Shown: piece after piece, positions 31,941 to 40,368 of the stretch
Layout: each line of letters begins with the position of its first letter
How positions within the stretch are numbered: position 1 is the stretch's first letter
Assembly (NCBI RefSeq): GCF_900292035.1
Contig: NZ_OMPO01000002.1
Span: forward strand, 310,001 to 374,000
From: Blastococcus sp. Marseille-P5729
Lineage (GTDB): Bacteria; Actinomycetota; Actinomycetes; Mycobacteriales; Antricoccaceae
Direction: 5' to 3'
DNA: 64,000 nucleotides
The notes under the pieces: generated by a model
Database searches by the model: none
What the model saw: only the letters and a program-made list of their open reading frames with translations
What the model was told of the DNA's origin: nothing
Program-made: the position numbers and the translations under genes

Positions 31941-33896
31941 ATGAGCGAACCCCCCGACGATCAGCCTGCCGCCGAGCTGGCTGACTCGCCGCGCTCTGAG
32001 GTCGCCGGCAGCGAGACCCGCACCCGCCTGGAGGTGGCCCCGGACACCCAGCGGCTGCTGGCCGGGCGCTACCGGCTGGACGCGCTGCTGGGCCGCGGCT
32101 CAATGGGCGCGGTGTGGAAGGCGCAGGACGTCGTGCTCGGCCGCGCGGTCGCGGTCAAGGAGGTGCTGCTGCCGCCGACCCAGACCGACGAGGAGAACCA
32201 CGTCGCGCGCCAGCGGGCGCTGCGCGAGGCGCGCTCCATCGCTGCGCTGTCGCACCCCAACGTGGTCACGCTGTACGACGTCGTCGAGGACGACGGCCGG
32301 CCGTGGGTGGTCATGGAGCTCGTGCCGGCCAAGAGCCTCGCGCAGATCATCAAGGAAGACGGCACCCTCGCGCCCACCGAGGCGGCGCGGATCGGGGTGG
32401 CGGTGCTCGCGGCGCTGGAGTCCGCGCACGAGGTCGGCATCATCCACCGCGACGTCAAGCCCGGCAACATCCTGGTGCCGCCGGACGGCCGGGTGAAGCT
32501 GGCCGACTTCGGCATCTCGCGCCGCGCCGACGACTCGCAGCTCACCCGCACCGGCCTGATGGTCGGATCGCCGTCCTACATTGCCCCTGAGGTGGCGCGC
32601 GGCCGCGAGGCGACGTCGGCGTCCGACATCTGGGGCCTGGGCGCGACGCTGCAGTGCGCGGTCGAGGGAGCCCCGCCGTTCGATCTCGGCGACCCGGTGG
32701 CGACCCTCACCGCCGTGGTCGGTGATCCACCGCGACCGGCGCCGCACGCCGGCCCGCTCCAGCCGCTGCTGACCCGGATGCTCGACAAGGACCCGCGCAC
32801 CCGGATCCGCACCGACGAGCTGCACGGCGCTCTACAGGCGATCGTCGATCAGCATTCCGCGCCGCGGCCCAGCTACTCCCCGCCCAGCGGTCCGCTCGCG
32901 CAGCCGATGAGCGGCCCGATGAGCGGGGTGATCAGCCCGGCGGGGGCCCAGGGCTACCAGAACCGCCCGGCCCCGCAGACCTACCCAGGCTGGCCCGGCG
33001 CGGGGCCGGGGCAGCCGGGCTCGGGGCCCGCTCAGGCGGGGCAGCCGGGCTCGGGGCCCGCTCAGCCGGGACAGCAGGGCGCGGGGCCGGGCCAGCGGAC
33101 GGCGTACATCCAGGGTCCGCACGGTCCGACGTACGCCGCGGCGCGCACCCTAGCCCCGGCCACCGGCCAGCACACCGGCCTCGCTGCGCACCAGCCGGCG
33201 ACCAGCTACGGGCGGCCCGCGACGGCGCACTCGCCGAAGAAGAAGCGCAACGCGTGGATTCCCGCCGTGATCGGCATCCTGGTCGCGGCGCTGATTGCGG
33301 GCGGCATCTACTGGTTCCTGTCCGAGAAGGACTCCGGCAGCGGCAGCGCCGATCCGAGCACCACCGGGACGACGTCCGTCGGGCCGTCCGAGAGCGGCAG
33401 CCAGACCACGACGCCCCCGGAGCAGAACGACTCGAAGATCGAGGGCGGGACGGCGTCCGGGGCGATCAAGGTGGGCGAGGAGTTCCGGCCCTTCGCCTTC
33501 ACCCTGCCCGCCGGCTGGGAGGTCGGGACCTTCAACGACGACCGCAGCGAGTTCCTGCTCAGCTCCGGCGGTGAGGATCCGGCGTCGATGGTGAAGGTGA
33601 CGGTCGTCGCCGGGGTGCTCAGCGCGCCGTCCGTCGACGCGCAGATCAAGTCGGAAATGGGCAACGAGGGCTCCCCCGCCCAGCTGCCGGCCTACCAGGA
33701 GATCACCTACGAGGTCCGCAACGGCAACGTGCTGTGGCAGTACTCGAACAAGCTCAAGGGCGCGGACCGCCGCGGCTTCTACTACGCCGCAAACCGGGAC
33801 GGCATCCTCTGGAAGATCATCACCGCTGGCCCGGCCGACCAGGCCACCGAGACCGCTGCGGTCGCGAACGAGATCATCGCCTCCCTGCAGACCTGA
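31941..33896 (+). CDS. Receptor-type Ser/Thr protein kinase
   Basis: 651 residues. The N-terminal kinase domain (about 45-300) has the glycine loop LGRGSMGAVW, ATP-binding Lys 73 in AVAVKEV, catalytic Asp 171 in IIHRDVKPGNILV, DFG and an activation loop with GSPSYIAPE. A Pro/Gly/Gln-rich juxtamembrane linker follows (300-435) with short repeats such as GSGPAQPGQQG. One membrane helix lies at about 438-458. The extracellular region (460-651) is Ser/Thr-rich and then folds into an unknown domain; it has no PASTA repeats. It is a Hanks-type signalling kinase without visible substrate genes nearby. Confidence 0.92.
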   Translation: MSEPPDDQPAAELADSPRSEVAGSETRTRLEVAPDTQRLLAGRYRLDALLGRGSMGAVWKAQDVVLGRAVAVKEVLLPPTQTDEENHVARQRALREARSIAALSHPNVVTLYDVVEDDGRPWVVMELVPAKSLAQIIKEDGTLAPTEAARIGVAVLAALESAHEVGIIHRDVKPGNILVPPDGRVKLADFGISRRADDSQLTRTGLMVGSPSYIAPEVARGREATSASDIWGLGATLQCAVEGAPPFDLGDPVATLTAVVGDPPRPAPHAGPLQPLLTRMLDKDPRTRIRTDELHGALQAIVDQHSAPRPSYSPPSGPLAQPMSGPMSGVISPAGAQGYQNRPAPQTYPGWPGAGPGQPGSGPAQAGQPGSGPAQPGQQGAGPGQRTAYIQGPHGPTYAAARTLAPATGQHTGLAAHQPATSYGRPATAHSPKKKRNAWIPAVIGILVAALIAGGIYWFLSEKDSGSGSADPSTTGTTSVGPSESGSQTTTPPEQNDSKIEGGTASGAIKVGEEFRPFAFTLPAGWEVGTFNDDRSEFLLSSGGEDPASMVKVTVVAGVLSAPSVDAQIKSEMGNEGSPAQLPAYQEITYEVRNGNVLWQYSNKLKGADRRGFYYAANRDGILWKIITAGPADQATETAAVANEIIASLQT

Positions 33897-33920
33897 GCCC
33901 ACCCGTCGCCCCGACCCGCT

Positions 33921-33983
33921 CGATCTGCGGGGCAGCAGTGCACGATAATCGCCCGATAGCGGTCTGCACTGCACCGCAGAAGA
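33921..33983. repeat. Intergenic hairpin, dispersed family A, copy 3
   Basis: The left arm CGATCTGCGGGGCAG and right arm CTGCACCGCAGA pair over about 12 bp with one mismatch; the middle contains CCCGATAGCGG, like copies 1 and 2. It lies between the kinase gene and the phosphomutase, which run the same way. This copy is more degenerate than the one at 20674. Confidence 0.65.
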
Positions 33984-34004
33984 GCTCCCGAAGGAGAATC
34001 ACGC

Positions 34005-35654
34005 ATGGTGAGTAGGCCGTCCGAGACCGCGCTTCGGGAGACCGTCGAGGCGTGGATCGCCGACGACCCGGACCCGCGCAGCCGCGGCGAGCTGCAGGAG
34101 CTGGTCGCGAGGCTTCCCGACGAGGCGGCTCTGGGTGCGCTGGCCGACCGGTTCAGCGGGACGCTGCAGTTCGGGACGGCGGGGCTGCGGGGTCCGCTGC
34201 GCGCCGGGCCCAACGGCATGAACCGGGCGGTGGTGGGCCGCGCCGCCGCCGGGCTGGCCCGCTATCTCGACGACGTCGGTGCCGAAGGTCCGGTCGTCAT
34301 CGGGTACGACGCCCGCCACGGCTCGCGAGAGTTCGCCCTAGACACCGCGCAGATCGTCGCCGGCACCGGACGCACCGCGCTGCTGATGCCCCGCGAGCTG
34401 CCCACGCCCGTGCTCGCGTACGCCGTGGGAGCGCTCGACGCGGCGGCTGGTGTCATGGTCACCGCCAGCCACAACCCGCCGCAGGACAACGGCTACAAGG
34501 TCTACCTCGGCGGCCCGCTGGGCCTGAACGCGCAGATCGTGCCCCCGGCGGACGCCGAGATCTCGGACCGCATCGCGGCCATCTCCTCGCTCGCCGACGT
34601 ACCGCGCTCCGACGACTACCGGCAGGTGGACGAGGCGATCTACGACCAGTTCCTGCAGGCCGCGGCGGACGCCGTCGCCGCCGAATCGCCGCGGGAGGTC
34701 TCGGTCGTGTCGACCGCGCTGCACGGCGTCGGCGGCGAGACGCTGCAGGCGGCCTTCGAGCGCGCCGGGTTCCGGGCGCCCACGCCGGTCACGCACCAGC
34801 AGCGGCCCAATCCGGAGTTCCCCGGCCTGGCCTTCCCCAACCCCGAGGAGCCCGGCGTGATGGACGACGTCCTCGCGCTCGCCGTGTCACAGGGCGCGGA
34901 CCTCGCCGTCGCGAACGACCCGGACGCCGACCGGTGCGCGGTCGCGGCGCCGATGCGCGAGGGGTGGCGGCCGCTGCGCGGGGACGAGCTCGGCGTCCTG
35001 CTGGCCGACCATCTGATGCGCCGCGGCGAGCGGGGCACGTACGCGACCACAATCGTGTCGTCGTCCATGCTGGGCGCGCTCTGCGAGCGGCGTGGCGTGC
35101 CGTACGCCGCCACGCTCACCGGCTTCAAGTGGATCGTGCGGGCGTTTGAGCAGACCGGCCAGCCGCTGCGCTTCGGCTACGAGGAGGCGATCGGGTACGC
35201 CGTCGACCCGGCGTCCGTCAACGACAAGGACGGCATCTCGGCCGCGCTCGTCGCCGCCGGGCTGGCCGCCACTCTGAAGGCCGAGGGATCGTCGATTCAG
35301 GCACGTCTCGACGAGCTGTACGCCGAGCTGGGCACCTACCTGACCGCGCAGATCTCGGTGCGGGTCGAGGACCTGTCGATCATCGCCGGCACCATGGCGC
35401 GGCTGCGCGCCGAGCCGCCGTCGCGGCTCCGCGACTGGCAGGTCGTGACCGACGACCTGCAGGAGCGCACCGACGCGATCATCATTCGCGGCGACGGGGT
35501 GCGGGTCGTCGTCCGCCCCTCCGGGACCGAGCCGAAGCTGAAGGCCTACCTGGAGGTGGTGCAGCCGCCGTCCGGTGATGTGGTGGCGGACGCCGACGCC
35601 GCTGCGGCCCGCATGCAGCAACTGCGGGCCGCCGTCCAGCAGCTCGTCACCTGA
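34005..35654 (+). CDS. pmmB: Phosphohexomutase (phosphoglucomutase/phosphomannomutase family)
   Basis: 549 residues. Alpha-D-phosphohexomutases interconvert sugar 1- and 6-phosphates. The active-site loop is VMVTASHNPPQDNGYK with the phosphoserine at residue 155. The metal loop is NDPDADRCAV. The sugar-binding loop is GYEEAIGYAVDP (EEA in place of GEES/GEMS). The C-terminal phosphate loop is VRPSGTEPKLKAYLE. An AAGGAG ribosome-binding site 6-7 nt upstream supports ATG 34005. Position next to upp matches M. tuberculosis pmmB (Rv3308), hence the tentative symbol. It may supply sugar phosphates for cell-envelope polysaccharides. Confidence 0.92.
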   Translation: MVSRPSETALRETVEAWIADDPDPRSRGELQELVARLPDEAALGALADRFSGTLQFGTAGLRGPLRAGPNGMNRAVVGRAAAGLARYLDDVGAEGPVVIGYDARHGSREFALDTAQIVAGTGRTALLMPRELPTPVLAYAVGALDAAAGVMVTASHNPPQDNGYKVYLGGPLGLNAQIVPPADAEISDRIAAISSLADVPRSDDYRQVDEAIYDQFLQAAADAVAAESPREVSVVSTALHGVGGETLQAAFERAGFRAPTPVTHQQRPNPEFPGLAFPNPEEPGVMDDVLALAVSQGADLAVANDPDADRCAVAAPMREGWRPLRGDELGVLLADHLMRRGERGTYATTIVSSSMLGALCERRGVPYAATLTGFKWIVRAFEQTGQPLRFGYEEAIGYAVDPASVNDKDGISAALVAAGLAATLKAEGSSIQARLDELYAELGTYLTAQISVRVEDLSIIAGTMARLRAEPPSRLRDWQVVTDDLQERTDAIIIRGDGVRVVVRPSGTEPKLKAYLEVVQPPSGDVVADADAAAARMQQLRAAVQQLVT

Positions 35655-35664
35655 GCCGGCAGCA

Positions 35665-35958
35665 CCCCCAACGGTCGTCGAGCGAGGGAGCGCCAGCGAC
35701 CGACGCCGAGACGCCACCCCCAACGCCCGTCGAGCACCCCCAACGGTCGTCGAGCGAGGGAGCGCCAGCGACCGACGCCGAGACGCCGCAGGACGACAGT
35801 GTCCGCAACCGCCCCCAACGGTGGTCGAGCGAGGGAGCGCCAGCGACCGACGCCGAGACGCCACCCCCAACGCCCGTCGAGCACCCCCAACGGTCGTCGA
35901 GCGAGGGAGCGCCAGCGACCGACGCCGAGACGCCGCAGGACGAGAGTGTCCGCAGCCG
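35665..35958. repeat. 147-bp tandem duplication of a dispersed GC-rich repeat
   Basis: The 306-bp gap between the phosphomutase and upp is filled by two 147-bp units (35665-35811 and 35812-35958) that differ at only a few bases. Each unit holds two copies of GTCGAGCGAGGGAGCGCCAG plus the following GACCGACGCCGAGACGCC. The reverse complement of this motif, slightly changed, is found again at 39606-39957. No gene is seen here. Confidence 0.9.
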
Positions 35959-35960
35959 CC

Positions 35961-36602
35961 CTAGTGGGCGACGCCGTAGAGGCGGTCGCCGGCATCCCCG
36001 AGACCCGGGACGATGTAGCCGACGTCGTTGAGCCGCTCGTCGACGGCGCCGGTCACGAGGGTGATCGACGGCGCGACGTCGTCCAGCACGGTCCGGAGGT
36101 TCTCGATGCCCTCGGGGGCTGCCAGCAGCGTGACGGCGGTGATGTCGTCGGCGCCGCGGTCGAGCAGGAAGCGGATCGCGTCGGCCATCGACCCGCCGGT
36201 GGCGAGCATCGGGTCGAGGACGTAGACCTGCCGCCCGGAGAGGTCGTCGGGCAGCCGGTTGGCGTACGTCGTCGGCATGAGCGTCTCCTCATCGCGCGCC
36301 ATGCCGAGGAAGCCGACCTCCGCCGACGGCAGCAGCCGGACCATGCCTTCGAGCATCCCGAGCCCGGCGCGCAGGATCGGCACCACGAGGGGCTTGGGGT
36401 TGGACAGCTTGATGCCCGTCGTCGGGGCGACCGGCGTCTCGATGTCGAAGGGCTCGACGCGGACGTCGCGGGTGGCCTCGTAGGCCAGCAGCGTCATGAG
36501 CTCCTCGGCGAGCCGCCGGAAGGTCGGTGAGTCGGTCCGCACATCCCTCAGGTAGGTCAGCTTGTGGGCAATGAGCGGATGGTCCGGGCAGATGACTCGC
36601 AT
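35961..36602 (-). CDS. upp: Uracil phosphoribosyltransferase
   Basis: 213 residues. It salvages uracil to UMP with PRPP. Conserved blocks are [13 protein letters not shown] at the N-terminus, [32 protein letters not shown] (the PRPP loop) and the C-terminal [13 protein letters not shown] uracil-binding segment. It functions with the nucleoside uptake and salvage genes at 38.3-46.2 kb but is transcribed separately. Its upstream region, shared with a divergent acidic protein gene, contains a perfect 21-bp hairpin. Confidence 0.97.
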   Translation of the reverse strand: MRVICPDHPLIAHKLTYLRDVRTDSPTFRRLAEELMTLLAYEATRDVRVEPFDIETPVAPTTGIKLSNPKPLVVPILRAGLGMLEGMVRLLPSAEVGFLGMARDEETLMPTTYANRLPDDLSGRQVYVLDPMLATGGSMADAIRFLLDRGADDITAVTLLAAPEGIENLRTVLDDVAPSITLVTGAVDERLNDVGYIVPGLGDAGDRLYGVAH

Positions 36603-36652
36603 GTACGAAACCTATCGCGCCGTCCGATCACCCGGGCCGAGGCCGCGGCGAA

Positions 36653-36705
36653 AACTCGTGAGGACGATCCGGTCCCATAGTGTTACCGGATCGTCCTCAC
36701 GAGTT
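36653..36705. repeat. Perfect 21-bp inverted repeat in a divergent promoter region
   Basis: Arms 36653-36673 (starting AACTCGTGAGGACGATCC) and 36685-36705 are perfectly complementary over 21 bp, with an 11-nt loop. The element sits between the starts of upp (minus) and the acidic protein gene (plus), so it cannot be a normal terminator of either. Regulation or a dispersed palindrome are the options; no second copy was seen in the window. Confidence 0.9.
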
Positions 36706-36769
36706 CATAGGACCGGTGACCGACTCGCTAGAGTGGCACCGTGAGTTTCGACCTTCTGAGGGGTTATCG

Positions 36770-38260
36770 ATGAGCGCCGCCGAGATCATCCCGATTGCCC
36801 TGGTTCTTGACGAGCGCACCGGATACACGCTGTGGGCACCTCCGTGGGAGGAGGACGGCGAGGTCTGGCAGGCCTTCCTGGGCAAGGAGGACAAGATCCT
36901 GCTGTTCACCTCCCCCGCCCAGCTCGCGCAGTTCATCCGGGACGAGGACGACCACGATCTCGCCGACCACCCCGAGTGGGAGGAGTGGGAGGACTCCGAT
37001 CCGTTCGAGCTGGTCCCGGACGACGACCACGTCTTCGACCTCGACGGGGTGTACGAGCTGGTCGCCAGCCGTCCTGACCGGTGGTCGGTGAACGATCTCG
37101 GCCGCACCCTCGGCATCGTCGACTCGATCGCGCAGTGCTGCGACGAGGAGATCCTCGAGCCGGTCGCCGACACCCCCGAGCTCGGCCTGGTCGCCGACGG
37201 CCCGGGCGCGTTCACCGGGCGCGGCGGCGATCGCGCCTGGGACAAGATCGCGATCGCCATCTCTGGCCAGTGGGAGTCGGTGTGCGAGCGGGTCGGCGAT
37301 TGGATCGACTGGCGCGAGCCGGTCACGTTGGACGACGAGCTCGCCGAGGCCCAGCGCGAGATCGATGCGACGACGGTCCCGGTCGACGATCCGGACGCGC
37401 TGATCGAGGCCGAGGAGGAGGCGCGCGACGAGGACGACGACGAGGGCGACTACCTCGGCGTGCGCGATGCGCGCGAGCAGGCGGATCTCGAGGACGAGGA
37501 CCTCGTCTCCGACGACTCCGACGACGACGATGACCCCTCCGATGATGACGACTCCGACGACGACCGTGACGATGACACGGACGACGACGTCCAGGACGTC
37601 GACGCCGACGACCTCGCCTACCGGCCGCTGTCGGGCTCGTCGTCCGACGACGATGACGACGAGATCGACGCGGAGACGGCGTACGCCTTCTGGGAGGAGT
37701 CCGGGATCCTGCCGGTGCGGGTGAGGTTCCCGAAGGAGGACTTCGACAACGCCGAGGCGTACACGCTGCGCTGCTATCTCGAGGACAAGCCGGTGTTCCT
37801 GGGGTCGTCGCTCTCGCCGTGGATGTGCAGCTCGTCCGACGGGCTGCTCGACGTCATCGAGGACGAGGACCAGAACGACATCGAGAAGCCCGGCCACGAT
37901 CTGCGGGACCTCGCCACCTGGCCGACCGTGGTGGGCGCCGTCCGCGACGAGGACATGCCGCTGGCGATCGCCAACGAGGACGACGTCGACCTCGAGGCGG
38001 CCGATGCGATGCTGCGCGGCGAGGTGGACTTCGATCCCGCGATCGTCGCGGCGGCTGCCGACCTACTGCTGGATCTCAGCGAGTACGGCGAACTGGACGG
38101 CAGCAGGGAGCTACTCGACGGCGACGGCGACCTCGCCGACGTGCTGTCGGCCGCGCGCGACGGCGAGGTCGTGCGGATCGACGACGACGAGTCCGACGCT
38201 CTCGACGAGTGGGAGAAGGTGCTGCGCGAGGTCGCCAGCATCATCGAGTGGACCGACTGA
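36770..38260 (+). CDS. Conserved acidic actinobacterial protein, Rv3311-like
   Basis: 496 residues from ATG 36770; the frame is open 90 bp further upstream, through part of the spacer, but similarity begins at SAAEIIPIALVLDERTGYTLW. The N-terminal ~190 residues look folded and contain WAPPWEEDGEVWQAFLGKED. Residues ~205-310 are extremely acidic (DDDDDPSDDDDSDDDRDD). A second folded part (about 310-496) starts at AYFWEESGILPVRVRFPKED-like sequence. Homologues lie at the same place in mycobacteria (Rv3311) and are sometimes labelled primosomal protein without support. The function is unknown; no motif of an enzyme was found. Confidence 0.75.
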   Translation: MSAAEIIPIALVLDERTGYTLWAPPWEEDGEVWQAFLGKEDKILLFTSPAQLAQFIRDEDDHDLADHPEWEEWEDSDPFELVPDDDHVFDLDGVYELVASRPDRWSVNDLGRTLGIVDSIAQCCDEEILEPVADTPELGLVADGPGAFTGRGGDRAWDKIAIAISGQWESVCERVGDWIDWREPVTLDDELAEAQREIDATTVPVDDPDALIEAEEEARDEDDDEGDYLGVRDAREQADLEDEDLVSDDSDDDDDPSDDDDSDDDRDDDTDDDVQDVDADDLAYRPLSGSSSDDDDDEIDAETAYAFWEESGILPVRVRFPKEDFDNAEAYTLRCYLEDKPVFLGSSLSPWMCSSSDGLLDVIEDEDQNDIEKPGHDLRDLATWPTVVGAVRDEDMPLAIANEDDVDLEAADAMLRGEVDFDPAIVAAAADLLLDLSEYGELDGSRELLDGDGDLADVLSAARDGEVVRIDDDESDALDEWEKVLREVASIIEWTD

Positions 38261-38323
38261 CCCCGCCACGCCCGTAGCGACCACCCCGCGGGCGCCCAGG
38301 ACGCCGCCAGCCACTACCGGGCT

Positions 38324-39607
38324 CTACGGGCGAATGATGTCACGCACCAGCGGCTGCTGCGTCACGTCGGTGCCGGGATCTGCGAGGCGGACGGCGCCGT
38401 CCAAGGCCTCTAGTGCCCGCTCGAACCGCGCCGGATCATCGGTATGCAAGGTAAGTAGCGGCTGGCCGCGTCGTACGGCGTCCCCCACGCCCGCGTGCCA
38501 GGTGACGCCGGCGACGGCGCTGACCGGGTCCTCCTTGCGGGCTCGTCCGGCCCCGAGTCGCCATGCCGCGACGCCGACCGACAGCGCGTCGAGCCCGGCG
38601 AGGACGCCGTCGCGCTCCGCCAGCACGTCGTGCCTCTCGCGCGCCACCGGCAACGCAGCGCTAGGGTCACCGCCCTGCGCGGCGATCATCTCGCTCCACT
38701 TGTCCATCGCCTTGCCGGAGGCGAGCACCTCGGCCGGATCGCGCGAGATCCCCACTGATGCGAGCATCTCGCGGGCGAGCACGAGGGTCAGCTCGACGAC
38801 GTCCGCCGGTCCCCCGCCGGCCAGGACCTCGACCGACTCGGCCACCTCGAGCGCGTTGCCCGCCGAGCGGCCGAGCGGGTTCTCCATCGACGTGAGCACG
38901 GACGCGGTGCGGACGCCGTGCGCCGTACCGAGTGCGACCATCGTGCGGGCGAGCTGCTCGGCGTCGGCGTACTCGCGCATGAACGCCCCGGAGCCGAACT
39001 TGACGTCGAGGGTGAGCGCGTCGGCTCCCTCGGCGATCTTCTTGCTCATGATGGAGCTGGCGATCAGCGGGATGCAGTCGACTGTCCCGGTCACGTCACG
39101 CAGCGCGTAGAGCTTCTTGTCGGCGGGCGCGAGCGTGTCGCCCGCCGCGCAGACCACCGCGCCGACGTCCTCGAGCTGTTGCCGGTACTCCGCGGCGGTG
39201 AGCGACGCTTTCCAGCCAGGGATGGATTCCAGCTTGTCGAGCGTCCCGCCGGTATGTCCCAGGCCGCGGCCGGACAGCTGCGGCACGATCGCCCCGCACG
39301 CTGCCACGAGGGGCGCGAGCGGGAGGGTGACCTTGTCCCCCACCCCGCCGGTGGAGTGCTTGTCGGTGGTCGGCCGGTCGAACTCCAGCCGCATCCGCTC
39401 CCCCGAGCGGATCATCGCATCGGTCCACCGGGCGATCTCGTCGTCCGCCATGCCGCGGATGAAGATCGCCATCAGCAGCGCCGACATCTGCTCCTCGGCG
39501 ACCTGCTCGCGCGTGTAGGCGTCGATCACCCAGTCGATCTGGCTGTCACTGAGCCGCCCGCCGTCGCGTTTGGCGCGGATGACGTCGACCATGTCGTGCT
39601 CTGCCAT
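38324..39607 (-). CDS. deoA: Thymidine phosphorylase
   Basis: 427 residues. It phosphorolyses thymidine or deoxyuridine to the base and deoxyribose-1-phosphate. The family signature SGRGLGHTGGTLDKLESIPG is present near residues 112-131, and KHSTGGVGDKVTLPLAPL near 84 forms the phosphate site. The start ATG lies in a repeated translation-start module (GAGAGGTCAACGC then ATG), copies of which precede the two mini-cistrons upstream. It is the last gene of the bmpA-ABC-cdd-deoA nucleoside operon. Confidence 0.96.
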   Translation of the reverse strand: MAEHDMVDVIRAKRDGGRLSDSQIDWVIDAYTREQVAEEQMSALLMAIFIRGMADDEIARWTDAMIRSGERMRLEFDRPTTDKHSTGGVGDKVTLPLAPLVAACGAIVPQLSGRGLGHTGGTLDKLESIPGWKASLTAAEYRQQLEDVGAVVCAAGDTLAPADKKLYALRDVTGTVDCIPLIASSIMSKKIAEGADALTLDVKFGSGAFMREYADAEQLARTMVALGTAHGVRTASVLTSMENPLGRSAGNALEVAESVEVLAGGGPADVVELTLVLAREMLASVGISRDPAEVLASGKAMDKWSEMIAAQGGDPSAALPVARERHDVLAERDGVLAGLDALSVGVAAWRLGAGRARKEDPVSAVAGVTWHAGVGDAVRRGQPLLTLHTDDPARFERALEALDGAVRLADPGTDVTQQPLVRDIIRP

Positions 39608-39648
39608 GCGTTGACCTCTCGTCTCACTGCGTCTCGGCGTCGTCTCCG

Positions 39649-39738
39649 CTAGCGCTCCGCCTCGCTCGACGACCGTGGTAAGGGTTCCGCCTCGCTCGAC
39701 GACCGTGGTGGGGCCGCCTCGCTCGAGTGCTCTGGCAT
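39649..39738 (-). CDS. Repeat-encoded mini-cistron 2 (29 aa), upstream of deoA
   Basis: ATG 39738, stop TAG 39649-39651. It begins MPEHSSEAAPPRSSSEAE and ends in PLPRSSSEAER. Its GAGAGGT ribosome-binding site and spacing are the same as for deoA, whose ATG follows 41 nt after the stop. The peptide is low-complexity, rich in Ser, Glu, Pro and Ala. It may be translated simply because the deoA start region was duplicated. No known family. Confidence 0.4.
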   Translation of the reverse strand: MPEHSSEAAPPRSSSEAEPLPRSSSEAER

Positions 39739-39779
39739 GCGTTGACCTCTCGTCTCACTGCGTCTCGGCGTCGTCTCCG

Positions 39780-39839
39780 CTAGCGCTCCGCCTCGCTCGA
39801 CGACCGTGGTGGGGCCGCGTCGCTCGAGTGCTCTGGCAT
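39780..39839 (-). CDS. Repeat-encoded mini-cistron 1 (19 aa), downstream of cdd
   Basis: ATG 39839, stop TAG 39780-39782, encoding MPEHSSDAAPPRSSSEAER. It has the same ribosome-binding site as deoA and lies 41 nt after the cdd stop. The first four residues (MPEH) mirror the deoA start (MAEH), and the rest comes from the dispersed repeat. Expression is not shown; it could act in translational coupling or be non-functional. Confidence 0.4.
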   Translation of the reverse strand: MPEHSSDAAPPRSSSEAER

Positions 39840-39880
39840 GCGTTGACCTCTCGTCTCACTGCGTCTCGGCGTCGTCTCCG

Positions 39881-40363
39881 CTAGCGCTCCGCCTCGCTCG
39901 ACGAGCGTGGTGGGGCCGCCTCGCTCGACGAGCGTGGTGGGGCCGCGTCGCTCGGGGAGTGTGGATCCGTGATCTCGTTGATGTCGGTGGCATCGAAGGC
40001 GTCGGGGAGCACATCGCTCATCGGCCGGACGCCGCGCGAGGTCATCAGCGAGCACGACGGCCCGCCGTGCTCCCACAGCAGCTGCCGACACCGCCCGCAC
40101 GGCATCAGCGCCTCGCCGCGCGCATCGACGCAGTACACCGCGACCAACCGGCCGCCACCGCTGGCGTGCAGCGCCGAGACCATCCCGCACTCGGCGCACA
40201 GGCCGACGCCGTACGACGCGTTCTCGACGTTGCAGCCGACGACGATCCGTCCGTCGTCAACCAGCCCGGCGACACCGACCGGGAACCGGGAGTAAGGCGC
40301 GTACGCCGTCCGCATCGCCGCCACCGCGGCAGTGTGCAGCGCAGACCAGTCGACGTCCGGCAC
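39881..40363 (-). CDS. cdd: Cytidine deaminase with repeat-derived C-terminal tail
   Basis: 160 residues from GTG 40363, 5 bp after the upstream permease stop. It deaminates cytidine and deoxycytidine. The zinc-site motifs are CAEC (Cys 56, catalytic Glu 58) and PCGRC (Cys 89, Cys 92), with NVENASYG for substrate binding. The enzyme domain ends near DATDINEITDP. The last ~25 residues (SDAAPPRSSSEAAPPRSSS...) are encoded by the dispersed repeat, so the original stop has been replaced. Typical family length is about 130 residues. It belongs to the nucleoside operon. Confidence 0.94.
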   Translation of the reverse strand: MPDVDWSALHTAAVAAMRTAYAPYSRFPVGVAGLVDDGRIVVGCNVENASYGVGLCAECGMVSALHASGGGRLVAVYCVDARGEALMPCGRCRQLLWEHGGPSCSLMTSRGVRPMSDVLPDAFDATDINEITDPHSPSDAAPPRSSSEAAPPRSSSEAER

Positions 40364-40368
40364 CCCGA

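Larger units (their letters stand above)
39606..39957. repeat. Tandem repeat array containing translation-start modules
   Basis: Three direct copies (starts near 39606, 39737 and 39838; periods 131 and 101 bp) fill the 273-bp gap between cdd and deoA and extend into the end of cdd. On the minus strand each copy reads: stop codon TAG, 41-nt spacer ending in GAGAGGTCAACGC, then ATG. The motif TCGTCGAGCGAGGCGGAGCG relates it to the repeats at 35665-35958. Confidence 0.9.

Noticed and set aside
35665-35958. CRISPR array
   Set aside because: Repeats are nested in a 147-bp duplication and the sequences between them are themselves repeated; no unique spacers and no cas genes.
36653-36705. Rho-independent terminator
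   Set aside because: It lies between two divergent gene starts and has no U-tract.
39606-39957. CRISPR or rRNA-like repeat
   Set aside because: Units are 101-131 bp with no spacers; content is explained by duplicated gene-start modules.
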